A stretch of DNA of 64,000 nt from Thalassospira profundimaris (GTDB taxonomy: Bacteria; Pseudomonadota; Alphaproteobacteria; Rhodospirillales; Thalassospiraceae), in the NCBI RefSeq assembly GCF_003326675.1, contig NZ_JPWF01000001.1, positions 434,001 through 498,000 on the forward strand, given 5' to 3'. The position numbers were made by a program, and so were the translations under genes. This document shows positions 1 to 8,870 of the stretch, piece after piece (position 1 is the first letter of the stretch; every line of letters begins with the position of its first letter). The notes beneath the pieces were generated by a model that saw only the letters and a list, made by a program, of their open reading frames with translations, searched no databases and had not been told where the DNA came from.

Positions 1-1739
1 GGGTTATTACCGGATTGGGCGCATCGGGCGGCATCGTGATTGGTCGGGCCTTTGTTCTGGATCGCCAATATATCCAGGTCAGCCGTAAACCGATTGCCGA
101 GGACGCGGTTCAGGCCGAATGCAAACGCCTGCATGACGGCGTTTCCGAAAGCATCGATCAGCTTAAACGCCTTAAATCCCAATCATCGACCGCCGACAGT
201 GCCGCATCCGAGGAGCTTGGCTTCCTTCTGGATGCCTATATCCACATGCTTACACAGTCGCGCCTTGTCCGCGGGGCGGAAGAACTGATTGTTTCGCGCA
301 AGCTGAATGCGGTTCATGCGGTCAGCGAGGTGATTGACGCCATCGCCACCCAGTTTTCGGGAATGGATGATCGCTATATCGCGGCGCGTGCCACTGATAT
401 TCGCGAGGTTGGCCTGCGCCTGATGCGCTGTCTGATGGGGGAAACCGACCGGGCGGTGGACAAGGCCCCGAAGGGCTCGATCCTGATTGCCGAGGATGTC
501 AGTCCGGCTGATATGGCCCGGTTCGAGCCGGGTCAGTTAACCGCCTTTGTCACCGCCCTTGGCGGGGCAGAGGGCCATACAGCGATTATGGCGCGATCCC
601 TTGGTATTCCGGCGGTATTGGGGGCTGCGGATATTATTCGCGGTGTATCGGGCGGTGATCAGATCATTGTCGACGGCGGACGGGGTGAAGTGATCCTGTC
701 ACCATCCGAGGCCGATATTGCGCATTACAGTCAACGGCGCACAGACTGGCTTGCCGCACGTGACAAGCTGGCATCCCTTCGTGATGTGCCATCGGCAACG
801 CGCGACGGGGTTGATATTGATCTTCATGCCAATATCGAATTGCCGATTGAACTTTCGGCTGCCCTTGAAAACGGCGCGACGGGCATCGGGCTTTTGCGCA
901 GTGAATTCATGTTCATGAACAAGGATTACCTGCCCGACGAAGACGAGCAATACGAAGAACTGGCCGATATTGTAAAACGGATGGGCGGCAAGCCGGTGAC
1001 GATCCGTACCCTTGATATTGGCGGGGAAAAGCTTGCGGTGGCCCTGCAAAATGAAATGGGTTCGGGACCGAACCCGGCATTGGGATTGCGCGGCATCCGG
1101 TTGTCACTTCGGAAATCCGAACTTCTCGAAGCACAGTTTGCCGCCATTTTGCGTGCATCCTTGCATGGTCCGATCCGGGTTCTGATCCCGATGGTGGTCG
1201 GGGTGCATGAAATGACCCGGGCGCGCCAGATTTACGAAGCGGTGGCCAGACGCCTACGCAAGGACGGGCATGCCATCCCGGAAACATTGCCGCCACTGGG
1301 CGCGATGATTGAAATTCCGGCAGCGGCGATTGCCATCGATACCCTTTCGCGGGAATGCGATTTCTTTGCCATCGGCACCAATGACCTTACGCAATATACC
1401 CTTGCGATTGACCGGACCGATGATCAGGTGGCGGGGCTTTATGATCCGCTTAACCCGGCGGTTTTGCGGTTGATCCGGGATGTCATCCGGGTGGCGGGCG
1501 AACGCGATATCCCGGTTAGTGTCTGTGGCGAGATGGCGGGTGATCCGCGCTATGTGCCGCTTTTCATCGGGTTTGGTTTGCGTAACCTTTCGATGTCGCC
1601 GGTCAATCTTTTACCGGTTAAACAGCGGTTGCGCCGCCTTGATACCCGCAATTCCGAACATCAGGCCAGCCGCGTGATGGAACAGTGGGATTCGGCCCGC
1701 ATCGCCATGATGCTTGATGATTTCAACGATCTTGCCTGA
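1..1739 (+). CDS. ptsP: Phosphoenolpyruvate-protein phosphotransferase (PTS enzyme I), 5' truncated by the window edge
   Basis: Enzyme I takes phosphate from PEP onto a histidine and passes it to HPr. The frame is open to the first base (V-I-T-G precede LGASGGIVIG), so the true start lies upstream. Visible parts in order are the N-terminal swivel and HPr-binding region, the phospho-histidine motif GGAEGHTAIMARSLGIP (His about residue 188 counted from base 15), and the PEP-binding TIM barrel with GLRGIRL, IGTNDLTQY and the catalytic-Cys motif VCGEMAGDP near the end. Visible length matches PtsI without extra domains. Whether a GAF domain (PtsP type) precedes it cannot be seen, so the symbol is tentative. 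ahcY follows on the same strand. Confidence 0.93.
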   Translation, partial: VITGLGASGGIVIGRAFVLDRQYIQVSRKPIAEDAVQAECKRLHDGVSESIDQLKRLKSQSSTADSAASEELGFLLDAYIHMLTQSRLVRGAEELIVSRKLNAVHAVSEVIDAIATQFSGMDDRYIAARATDIREVGLRLMRCLMGETDRAVDKAPKGSILIAEDVSPADMARFEPGQLTAFVTALGGAEGHTAIMARSLGIPAVLGAADIIRGVSGGDQIIVDGGRGEVILSPSEADIAHYSQRRTDWLAARDKLASLRDVPSATRDGVDIDLHANIELPIELSAALENGATGIGLLRSEFMFMNKDYLPDEDEQYEELADIVKRMGGKPVTIRTLDIGGEKLAVALQNEMGSGPNPALGLRGIRLSLRKSELLEAQFAAILRASLHGPIRVLIPMVVGVHEMTRARQIYEAVARRLRKDGHAIPETLPPLGAMIEIPAAAIAIDTLSRECDFFAIGTNDLTQYTLAIDRTDDQVAGLYDPLNPAVLRLIRDVIRVAGERDIPVSVCGEMAGDPRYVPLFIGFGLRNLSMSPVNLLPVKQRLRRLDTRNSEHQASRVMEQWDSARIAMMLDDFNDLA

Positions 1740-1917
1740 TTGCGGATTCAGAGCGGCGAGGTCTGGCCGGTTGGTCACGGCCTTGTTTGGCGCATTATGT
1801 ATCACGACATAGGGGACTGCCTTGCGCTGTCCCGGTCTTTCACCACGAAGTCCGACGGATTTCGGGGCGTGATTGCCTGTGGAATGCAGCATGTTTTGCA
1901 TTCGGGCAAAAAAAGAC

Positions 1918-1946
1918 TTGAAAACGATATAAAGAAATCTTTATAT
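1918..1946 (+). promoter_or_regulatory. Sigma70-like promoter of ahcY with an embedded perfect palindrome
   Basis: A TTGAAA -35 box (1918-1923) lies 17 bases before a TTATAT -10 box (1941-1946). A perfect inverted repeat fills this space: ATATAAAG (1927-1934), AAAT, CTTTATAT (1939-1946). The right arm contains the whole -10 box, as expected for a repressor operator. ArsR-type SahR regulators control S-adenosylhomocysteine genes in some proteobacteria; assigning this site to such a regulator is inference. The rest of the 1740-2050 gap shows no gene or riboswitch I recognise. Confidence 0.6.
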
Positions 1947-2050
1947 GTGACCCATCGCGGTCAGGGAAATGATCGCAACAGAATTTCTCGGCGTATCGGC
2001 AGGACAGAAGTCCGTGGCGGATGCGCCATTCCTGTTTGATTGGAGACGAC

Positions 2051-3346
2051 ATGTCGAACTTTACCGATTACAAGGTCGCAGACATCTCGCTGGCCGGTTG
2101 GGGCCGCAAGGAAATCGCGATTGCTGAAACCGAGATGCCGGGCCTGATGGCGCTGCGCGAAGAGTATGGCAGCTCACAGCCGCTTGCTGGCGCACGTATC
2201 GTCGGTTGCCTGCACATGACCATTCAGACCGCGGTTCTGATCGAGACCCTGACGGCACTTGGTGCAGAAGTTCGCTGGTCTTCGTGCAACATCTTCTCGA
2301 CCCAGGATCAGGCTGCTGCGGCGATTGCTGCTGCTGAAATCCCGGTATTTGCCTGGAAAGGCGAAACCGAGGAAGAATTCTGGTGGTGCATCGAGCAGAC
2401 CATTTCCGGCCCGGACGGCTGGAAGCCGAACCTTATTCTTGACGATGGCGGCGACGTTACCCAGCTGATCCACGACAAGTATCCGGAACTTCTTGAAGAC
2501 ATCAAAGGTCTGTCGGAAGAAACCACCACCGGTGTTCACCGCCTTTATGAAATGGCGAAAAAAGGCACCCTTAAGGTTCCGGCGATCAACGTCAATGACT
2601 CGGTCACCAAGTCGAAATTCGACAACCTGTATGGTTGCCGTGAGTCGCTTGTTGATGGCATCAAACGCGCAACCGACGTGATGGTTGCGGGCAAGATTGC
2701 TGTTGTTGCCGGCTTTGGCGACGTGGGCAAAGGTTCTGCTGCTTCGATGCGCAGCCAAGGTGCCCGTGTTCTCGTGACCGAAATCGATCCGATCTGCGCA
2801 TTGCAGGCCGCGATGGAAGGTTACGAAGTCACCACCATGGAAGACGCTGCACCGGTTGGCGATATCTTTGTCACCACCACCGGTAACATCGACATCATCA
2901 CGCTTGACCACATGCGTGCGATGAAAGACCGCGCAATTGTTTGCAACATCGGTCACTTCGATTCCGAAATCCAGATCGGTTCGCTGCGTAACTACAAGTG
3001 GGACAACGTCAAGCCGCAGGTCGACGAAGTCGAATTCCCGGATGGCAAGCGTCTGATCGTTCTGGCCGAAGGCCGTCTGGTCAACCTTGGTTGCGCAACC
3101 GGTCACCCGAGCTTTGTTATGTCTGCTTCCTTCACCAACCAGGTGCTGGCACAGATCGAGCTTTGGAAAAACCACGGCAACTACGAAAACAAGGTTTATG
3201 TCCTGCCGAAACACCTTGATGAGAAAGTTGCAGCCCTGCACCTTGACCGTCTTGGCGTGAAACTGACCAAGCTTTCCAGCGAACAGGCCGAATATATCGG
3301 CGTTCCGCAGGCTGGTCCGTTCAAGCCGGATCATTACCGCTACTAA
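2051..3346 (+). CDS. ahcY: Adenosylhomocysteinase
   Basis: Reversible hydrolysis of S-adenosylhomocysteine to adenosine and homocysteine, which keeps the methylation cycle running in the cytoplasm. The 431-residue protein has the family landmarks [16 protein letters not shown], the NAD-binding loop [28 protein letters not shown], and the C-terminal tail ending PDHYRY. ATG at 2051 is chosen because TGGAGA lies just upstream and the protein then begins [12 protein letters not shown] as in homologues; a longer frame reaches back to 2021. It is preceded by a palindrome-containing promoter and followed by a strong terminator, so it is probably monocistronic. Confidence 0.98.
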   Translation: MSNFTDYKVADISLAGWGRKEIAIAETEMPGLMALREEYGSSQPLAGARIVGCLHMTIQTAVLIETLTALGAEVRWSSCNIFSTQDQAAAAIAAAEIPVFAWKGETEEEFWWCIEQTISGPDGWKPNLILDDGGDVTQLIHDKYPELLEDIKGLSEETTTGVHRLYEMAKKGTLKVPAINVNDSVTKSKFDNLYGCRESLVDGIKRATDVMVAGKIAVVAGFGDVGKGSAASMRSQGARVLVTEIDPICALQAAMEGYEVTTMEDAAPVGDIFVTTTGNIDIITLDHMRAMKDRAIVCNIGHFDSEIQIGSLRNYKWDNVKPQVDEVEFPDGKRLIVLAEGRLVNLGCATGHPSFVMSASFTNQVLAQIELWKNHGNYENKVYVLPKHLDEKVAALHLDRLGVKLTKLSSEQAEYIGVPQAGPFKPDHYRY

Positions 3347-3370
3347 TCGGTATTTGCCGATTTGCATCAA

Positions 3371-3401
3371 AGCCGGTCCGTTCATTCGGACCGGCTTTTT
3401 T
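3371..3401 (+). terminator. Rho-independent terminator of ahcY
   Basis: Perfect 10-bp stem AGCCGGTCCG / CGGACCGGCT with loop TTCATT, followed by a T run at 3396-3401. Confidence 0.92.
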
Positions 3402-3460
3402 GTGTTCAAGTTACGGGTTTCTTGGTAGAAAAATTCATCCCCACCATAGAGATTGCCACC

Positions 3461-3844
3461 ATGCCCCAACTTGAAATCGAATATTCCGCCAAGCTTCCGA
3501 TTGCTGATGAATTGCCGAAGCTGGCCGTTGATTTACACTATGTCGTTGCCCGCGAAGCCGACGCGGAGCTTGAGTCCTTCAAGACCCGGATTTCACCGCT
3601 GGAAAATGTGGTGATTGCCGATGGCAATGACAGTCACGCGATGGTGCATCTAGATATCCGGTTGCTGTCGGGGCGAAGCACTCAGATGAAATTTGCCACC
3701 GGTGAAGCAGCCCTTGCCGTGTTGCGCGATCGTCTGGAATGGCTGGTCGGTGATTATGCGGTGCAGTTTACCGTCGAAGTGCATGACCTTGATCGGGCCA
3801 ATTACCACAAGCACGTGACGAAAACGCGTCAGGCCGTGGTCTGA
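3461..3844 (+). CDS. 5-carboxymethyl-2-hydroxymuconate isomerase-like tautomerase
   Basis: A 127-residue protein of the CHMI branch of the tautomerase superfamily. It begins MPQLEIEYSAKLP, with proline directly after the start methionine; in this superfamily that proline becomes the N-terminal catalytic base. Length matches CHMI of homoprotocatechuate degradation, but no other gene of that pathway is nearby, so the natural substrate is unknown. The start at 3461 is dictated by the Met-Pro requirement; an in-frame ATG at 3362 would bury the proline and lies inside the preceding terminator region. The next gene is convergent, only four bases away. Confidence 0.8.
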   Translation: MPQLEIEYSAKLPIADELPKLAVDLHYVVAREADAELESFKTRISPLENVVIADGNDSHAMVHLDIRLLSGRSTQMKFATGEAALAVLRDRLEWLVGDYAVQFTVEVHDLDRANYHKHVTKTRQAVV

Positions 3845-3848
3845 GCCG

Positions 3849-4823
3849 TTACATCAAAAGGGCTTCGTGGATCGGATGATCCGGACCGTAACGATCATTC
3901 AGCAGTTTGATCAGTTCGCGCGAGAAGTCCTTGCCGGCATCAAGCAGGGATCGCAATTCGGCATCGTTGCGATCATGCGGGCCAACGCCATCAAGGCGTG
4001 CGCGCACTTCGGGGTCGGACAATTCGCGCAGGAAGCGGTCATAAAGATCAAGGGCAGGCAGGCTTTTTTCGCCAAATACGGTTTGTAAACGGGTGATTGG
4101 CGGCAGCTGTAAAAGTTCCGACAGTTTTTCCCGTTTTCCCGTGTAATCACGGCCTGCGGTTTCAGCAGCCGCAATAATGCCGCCGAAGTAAAGCATTTTT
4201 CGGGAAAAGACGAGTTTCAGTCGGCGCGGTGCCCATGCCTTGCTGGCATCGCCTTCGCGGGTTTTGATTTCAAAATCGACACTGATGGTCCGGTAATAAC
4301 GGATCACGTCATTGACCAGAAAGCGCGCAATTGATTCCCGGGTTACGGATGTGGTGACGTAATTGGCAATCAGGTCATCAAAGAATTTGCGTTTGCCGGC
4401 CTCGTTATAAAGCCATTCGCATTCCAGAAGGAACAGCAGCCGCCGGGTGGTGATCGAGTTGGTATCGCCATCAAGACCGATGCGGTTCACCAGTTCTTCG
4501 GCGGTGACATAGGATGAAAACGGACCGTTTACCGCCGGTTTCTTGGTGACCATTTTGCCAAGGATATCGGCGACTTCCTGATGCGGGGCAAGATCACGTT
4601 CGGCTTCGCGCCCGATGATGAAGTAATCAAGGTCGGATTGATCGGATGCCTCGTGCCGTCCATAAGACCCTGTAACCACAACGCAAAAGTTATCCCCCGT
4701 CAGGCTGTTGCCCAACGCGCTGCGCATTTCCGCCAGACGTCTGGCGGAATAATCCTGATTGGTGGCAATGGTTGCAGGTAACAAGATCGGGACAGCCTCT
4801 TGGTACGACTCGTTGATTACCAA
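3849..4823 (-). CDS. Predicted nucleotidyltransferase of the pol-beta fold, function unknown
   Basis: 324 residues. The N-terminal part carries the nucleotidyltransferase signature GSYGRHEASDQSDLDYF, that is G-S followed by D-x-D, the metal-binding acids of the pol-beta superfamily. The remainder is mostly helical with no motif I can name; DUF294/GlnD-type proteins have a similar plan, but I see no CBS or cNMP domain. The frame begins at TTG (4821-4823) with a weak AGGCAG upstream; the next Met is residue 33, which would still keep the motif. It stands alone, convergent with the CHMI-like gene, so context gives no substrate. Confidence 0.7.
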   Translation of the reverse strand: MVINESYQEAVPILLPATIATNQDYSARRLAEMRSALGNSLTGDNFCVVVTGSYGRHEASDQSDLDYFIIGREAERDLAPHQEVADILGKMVTKKPAVNGPFSSYVTAEELVNRIGLDGDTNSITTRRLLFLLECEWLYNEAGKRKFFDDLIANYVTTSVTRESIARFLVNDVIRYYRTISVDFEIKTREGDASKAWAPRRLKLVFSRKMLYFGGIIAAAETAGRDYTGKREKLSELLQLPPITRLQTVFGEKSLPALDLYDRFLRELSDPEVRARLDGVGPHDRNDAELRSLLDAGKDFSRELIKLLNDRYGPDHPIHEALLM

Positions 4824-4980
4824 CTATCTGCCTATAGGTTAAAGATTAATACCGCGTTTAACTGATATGGGGAGTGGTTGATTAAGGTGATTGACGCTGT
4901 TTGGGCAAAACCCCTACCTTATCGGCGTTTTCCGGCATCGGAAAATGCGCCCCACACTTCATTTCGAAAGATCCCCTTTT

Positions 4981-5310
4981 ATGAATATCTCCGATCTGCC
5001 CTTTGGCACGACCGACTGGTCCAGTATCGAGCCAACCGAACATCGCGGCGAAACCGGGATGGCAACCTGGCGGACCTGCAATTTCGGTCCGATCCGGGTG
5101 CGGATGGTGCAATATTCAGCGGGCTATCTGGCCGATCACTGGTGTTCGAAGGGGCATATTTTACTGTGTCTTGAAGGCGAGCTTGTGACAGAGCTTGAAG
5201 ATGGCCGGACTTATGCGTTGAAGCCGGGTATGAGCTATCAGGTGGCTGATAATGCCGAGGCACATCGTTCTTCAACCGAGACCGGCGCGACCCTGTTTGT
5301 GGTTGATTGA
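4981..5310 (+). CDS. DHCW-motif cupin fold protein
   Basis: Small single-domain cupin of 109 residues from ATG 4981. The centre reads YLADHWCSKGHILLCLEGEL, the D-H-W-C signature of a small proteobacterial family usually annotated as DHCW motif cupin. The second half, with KPGMSYQVADNAEAHRSS, supplies the second cupin motif. The His and Cys side chains suggest a bound metal, but the substrate is unknown. The longer frame from 4891 is rejected because its extra residues do not look like this family. It sits alone between two minus-strand genes. Confidence 0.75.
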   Translation: MNISDLPFGTTDWSSIEPTEHRGETGMATWRTCNFGPIRVRMVQYSAGYLADHWCSKGHILLCLEGELVTELEDGRTYALKPGMSYQVADNAEAHRSSTETGATLFVVD

Positions 5311-5340
5311 TCTTTTATTACCTCGTTGCGACAAGGTATT

Positions 5341-5365
5341 GGCGGGGCCATCCGGCTGCCCCGCC
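5341..5365. terminator. GC-rich hairpin between convergent genes
   Basis: GGCGGGGC (5341-5348) pairs with GCCCCGCC (5358-5365) across a 9-base loop, between the cupin gene and the end of the dehydratase gene. There is no T run on either side, so it is a hairpin of uncertain termination strength. Confidence 0.45.
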
Positions 5366-5443
5366 TAACAGTTCTGGCCGATTGTGAGCGCCATCGTCGG
5401 TGAAGGATCGATAAGGCAGTCCCGGTTTCGGGGCTTGCGATGC

Positions 5444-6976
5444 CTACATCACAGCCCCGATTTGCCAGGGGACAAATTCCGCACTGCCAAAGCCGAGGGC
5501 CTCGCTTTTGCTTTTGGTGCCCGATGCAATTTCAAGGAACAGGTCGAATATTTCGCGACCTTTGTCTTCAATGGTGATCGCGCCATCGACAATGGTTCCG
5601 CAATTGATGTCCATGTCTTCGGACATGTTTTCATACATCGTGCTGTTGGTGGCAAGCTTGATGCAAGGGCTTGGCACATAGCCCGACACCGATCCGCGAC
5701 CGGTTGTAAAGGCAATCAGGGTTGCGCCGCTTGCGATTTGACCGGTGACAGAACACGGGTCGTAGCCGGGGCTGTCCATGAAGACAAAGCCCTTGTTGGT
5801 GATGATCTGGCCGAACTCATAGACATCGGTCAGGGGGGCTGTGCCACCCTTGGCGACAGCACCCAGTGACTTTTCCAGAATCGTGGTCAAGCCACCCCGT
5901 TTGTTGCCGGGTGACGGGTTATTGTTCATTTCGCCGCCGCGCACCGATGTGTAGTTTTCCCACCATAAAATCCGGTCGACCAGTTTCTGGCCAACTTCGT
6001 CATTGATGGCGCGTCGGGTCAGAAGATGTTCTGCCCCGTATATTTCCGGGGTTTCCGACAGGATGGTGGTACCGCCGTGACGGACCAGCAAATCGGACGC
6101 ATAGCCGAGTGCCGGATTGGCAGTAATGCCGGAATATCCATCCGATCCACCACATTGCAGACCAACAATCAGTTCGGATGCCGGTGCGCGCACCCGCTTG
6201 GCCTGATTGGCGCGCAGGGCCAGATCACGAACAATATCAACACCGCGTTCGACAGTTTGGCGTGTGCCGCCACTGTTCTGGATGGTCATGTAATGGAAAT
6301 TGCCGTCATGACGCAGTTTTTCAGCACCCACAAGGTCTTCGACCTGCATTGCCTCGCAGCCCAGACCAACCAGGAGGATGCCGCCAAAGTTCGGATGTTT
6401 GGCATAGCCCGCAAGGGTGCGAAACAGGGTGTCATAACCCTCGTCATGGCGGCCCATGCCACATCCACTGCCATGAACGATTGGCACAATACCATCAACA
6501 TTTTCAAGTTCGGCAAACCAGCCGGTCTTTTCCGCCTGTTCGGCAATGAAGCGCGCCACACTGCCCGAGCAATTCACCGATGTCAGAACACCGATATAGT
6601 TCCGGGTGCCAAAGCGCCCGTCACTGCGCGGATAGCCCATGAAAAACCGGTCGTCCGAAATGGGCGGCAAAGGTTTGGCGTCTTTGCTGAAATCGTAACT
6701 CTGGCGATGGTCGCTCATACCCAGATTGTGGGTATGAACATGATCGCCGGGTTTGATGTCCGCCGTTGCAACGCCGATGATCTGGCCATAGCGCAAAACA
6801 GATTGGCCGGTGGCAATTGGACGTATCGCAATTTTATGGCCACGTGTGACCGCGGCGTTCAGGGGGACAGAAATTTGCGAAAGTTCTGTCCCGGCTTTCA
6901 GGTCCGCCAGCGCAATTTCGACATTGTCGCCGGGATGCAACAGAATGCTGATGGGTGAAGATTGGGTCATTTGCAT
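5444..6976 (-). CDS. UxaA-family altronate/galactarate-type dehydratase (SAF domain fused to catalytic domain)
   Basis: 510 residues, the full-length fused form: an N-terminal SAF domain (about 1-95) and the large catalytic domain. Motifs include VNCSGSVARFI, HGSGCGMGRHDEGYD, VGLGCEAMQ and QCGGSDGYSGITANPALG, with conserved cysteines typical of UxaA and GarD, which dehydrate sugar acids to 2-keto-3-deoxy acids. It is last in a minus-strand operon with a TRAP transporter (13-base gap after dctM), so the transporter probably imports its sugar-acid substrate. Which acid cannot be told from sequence. The start may be ATG 6976 or 6970. Confidence 0.85.
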   Translation of the reverse strand: MQMTQSSPISILLHPGDNVEIALADLKAGTELSQISVPLNAAVTRGHKIAIRPIATGQSVLRYGQIIGVATADIKPGDHVHTHNLGMSDHRQSYDFSKDAKPLPPISDDRFFMGYPRSDGRFGTRNYIGVLTSVNCSGSVARFIAEQAEKTGWFAELENVDGIVPIVHGSGCGMGRHDEGYDTLFRTLAGYAKHPNFGGILLVGLGCEAMQVEDLVGAEKLRHDGNFHYMTIQNSGGTRQTVERGVDIVRDLALRANQAKRVRAPASELIVGLQCGGSDGYSGITANPALGYASDLLVRHGGTTILSETPEIYGAEHLLTRRAINDEVGQKLVDRILWWENYTSVRGGEMNNNPSPGNKRGGLTTILEKSLGAVAKGGTAPLTDVYEFGQIITNKGFVFMDSPGYDPCSVTGQIASGATLIAFTTGRGSVSGYVPSPCIKLATNSTMYENMSEDMDINCGTIVDGAITIEDKGREIFDLFLEIASGTKSKSEALGFGSAEFVPWQIGAVM

Positions 6977-6989
6977 TTATCTTCGTGTT

Positions 6990-8270
6990 TTATTGCCGAT
7001 AAAGAAGTTCAGGCAAGAACAGGGTGATCGAAGGCACATAGGTCAAAAGCAGCAACACAGCGATCAGCGGGATCAGGAACGGCATCGTGGCCTTGGCACA
7101 GCGTTCGAACGGAATGACTGATACCTTGGACAACACATAAAGCACCATGCCGATGGGCGGTGTCAGAAGACCGATCATCAGGTTGAGGATGACGATGATG
7201 CCAAGATGGATCGGGTCGATGCCAAGCTGCAACGAGACGGGCAGCAAGACCGGAACCAGAATGGAAATTGCAGCAATAGTTTCCATGAACAGGCCGATCA
7301 CAAGCACGATCAGGGTAATGATCAGAAGGATCAGGGCCTTGTTCTGTGTCAGGCCAAGCAGTGTTTCAGAAAACACAACCGCGGCCTGATTGGCAGCAAG
7401 GATCCAGGCAAAGACACTTGCCGTTCCGACAATCAGCAAGATCGAGGCGGTGGTTTCGATGGTGTCGATCGAAACCCGGATCAACTTTTTCCAGCTTAGG
7501 GTCCGGTAAACCGCCATGCCCAGAAGGATGGCATAGCTTGCTGCGCAAACGGCGGCTTCGGTTGGGGTGAACATGCCCGATGCGATGCCACCAACAATGA
7601 TGACCGGGGTCAGAAGCGGCAGAAAGGCGGTTTTGAAGGTCGAACCGACAAGCTTCGGGCTGAAGGCAACGTCACGCGGATAGTTGCGTTTACGCGCCAT
7701 CCACCAGACCATGATCATCAGGGACAGGGCCATCAGAAGGCCCGGGATGATGCCCGCAACAAACAGTTCCCCGATTGAGACCGAGGCCATGACGCCAAAA
7801 ATAACAAGCGGCAGCGAAGGCGGAATGATCGGGCCGATGGTCGAGGATGCGGCCGTGATGCCGACCGAAAAGTCATCATCATATCCGGCGTCACGCATGG
7901 CCTTGATTTCAATTGAACCAAGGCCGCCGGCGTCGGCAACAGCGGCACCCGACATGCCGGCAAACACAATACTGGCGCCGATATTCACATGGCCCAACCC
8001 ACCGTGGGTCCAGCCGACAAGGGCGCGGGCAAAGGCAAAAATCCTGCTGGTGATACCGGCCGAGTTCATCAAACCGCCAGCGAGAATAAAGAACGGGATC
8101 GCCAAAAGCGGAAAGCTGTTCATGCCGTTGATCATGTTATGGAGCAGAACAACAGGCGGCATACCTTCGAGCAGGATATAAAGCAGCGAGGAAAGGCCAA
8201 GTGCCACGGCAATTGGCAAGCGCAGGGCGATCAGGACGACCAGCGATACCAGAAGAAGAATGAAACTCAT
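6990..8270 (-). CDS. dctM: TRAP transporter large permease (DctM)
   Basis: 426-residue membrane protein with about 12 hydrophobic segments, normal for the DctM subunit that drives sodium-coupled solute uptake. Family motifs include PFFILAGGLMNSAGITSRI, FAGMSGAAVADAGGLGSIEI and ITAASSTIGPIIPPSLPLVI. Its ATG overlaps the dctQ stop codon (TGATG at 8272-8268), so the two permease genes are translationally coupled. It forms one transporter with the dctQ and dctP genes upstream on this strand and precedes a sugar-acid dehydratase, which suggests a sugar-acid substrate. Confidence 0.94.
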   Translation of the reverse strand: MSFILLLVSLVVLIALRLPIAVALGLSSLLYILLEGMPPVVLLHNMINGMNSFPLLAIPFFILAGGLMNSAGITSRIFAFARALVGWTHGGLGHVNIGASIVFAGMSGAAVADAGGLGSIEIKAMRDAGYDDDFSVGITAASSTIGPIIPPSLPLVIFGVMASVSIGELFVAGIIPGLLMALSLMIMVWWMARKRNYPRDVAFSPKLVGSTFKTAFLPLLTPVIIVGGIASGMFTPTEAAVCAASYAILLGMAVYRTLSWKKLIRVSIDTIETTASILLIVGTASVFAWILAANQAAVVFSETLLGLTQNKALILLIITLIVLVIGLFMETIAAISILVPVLLPVSLQLGIDPIHLGIIVILNLMIGLLTPPIGMVLYVLSKVSVIPFERCAKATMPFLIPLIAVLLLLTYVPSITLFLPELLYRQ

Positions 8271-8782
8271 CAGCGCGTTCTCCGCAGCAAAAGATAAATC
8301 TGGTAAAGATGGACCGCCAAAAGGACGCCAAGGGCCGCCAGGATCAATCCATAGAAGTAGTATTTGGGAAGCGGCAGAGAGACCATCTTTTGGTAGGAGG
8401 TCTTGGTCATCAGCTCATTCAGGGAATAGATGGCAAAGCCAAAGAAGCCCGACGACAGCAACAGTGCGACGAGTTTGAGCTTGGTCAGTCCCCGCCCGGC
8501 AAGTTTGTCGATAAATTCAAGGCGGATATGGCTGTCGACAAGCTGGCATTTTATCGCACCGACAAAGGCCAGAAGAATAAGCAGGTAACGTGCGACTTCC
8601 TCGGTCCAGGCCAGTGAGTCATTCAGGACGTAGCGGGTAAAGAATTGCAGGAACACCGTGACGAACAAAGCACAGAACACCAGTAAAGCCGGAAAGTCGG
8701 CCCAGGTGATGTTCAGGCGGAAGTTCGTTTCGGCTTCTTGTTGTTCCTGTTCCTTGAAAAGATCCCCGTTGATGTCGGACAT
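8270..8782 (-). CDS. dctQ: TRAP transporter small permease (DctQ)
   Basis: 170 residues with four predicted membrane helices and the DctQ landmarks FTRYVLNDSLAWTEEVARYL and a central VDSHIRLEF segment. ATG 8782 is chosen because GGAGAG lies an ideal distance upstream; the frame is open to 8803. The small subunit pairs with DctM in the inner membrane. It is separated from dctP by a strong hairpin and overlaps dctM by one base. Confidence 0.92.
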   Translation of the reverse strand: MSDINGDLFKEQEQQEAETNFRLNITWADFPALLVFCALFVTVFLQFFTRYVLNDSLAWTEEVARYLLILLAFVGAIKCQLVDSHIRLEFIDKLAGRGLTKLKLVALLLSSGFFGFAIYSLNELMTKTSYQKMVSLPLPKYYFYGLILAALGVLLAVHLYQIYLLLRRTR

Positions 8783-8817
8783 TTTTGTCTCTCCGTTGGG
8801 CACGGGACATGGCGTAA

Positions 8818-8840
8818 CCGGGGGAAAAGACTTCCCCCGG
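8818..8840 (-). repeat. Stem-loop between dctP and dctQ of the first TRAP operon
   Basis: Perfect 9-bp stem CCGGGGGAA (8818-8826) / TTCCCCCGG (8832-8840) with a 5-base loop and no T run. It lies just after the dctP stop. Such hairpins commonly protect the 3' end of the binding-protein message, so that dctP is made in excess over the permease. The second TRAP operon has a hairpin at the same place. Confidence 0.7.
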
Positions 8841-8870
8841 CCGGATTTGGGATGGAAAGATCAGGCAGAA

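Noticed and set aside
1740..2039. A 99-codon frame between the enzyme I gene and ahcY
   Set aside because: No ribosome binding site or recognisable sequence, and it contains the ahcY promoter and palindrome.
1740..2050. SAH or SAM riboswitch upstream of ahcY
   Set aside because: I looked for the conserved riboswitch cores and did not see them; a protein operator is a simpler reading. A covariance-model search would settle it.
2174..3469. A 431-codon open frame antisense to ahcY
   Set aside because: Shadow of ahcY; no domain, and it runs through the ahcY terminator.
6026..6958. A 310-codon open frame antisense to the UxaA-family gene
   Set aside because: Shadow frame of a gene with clear family motifs.
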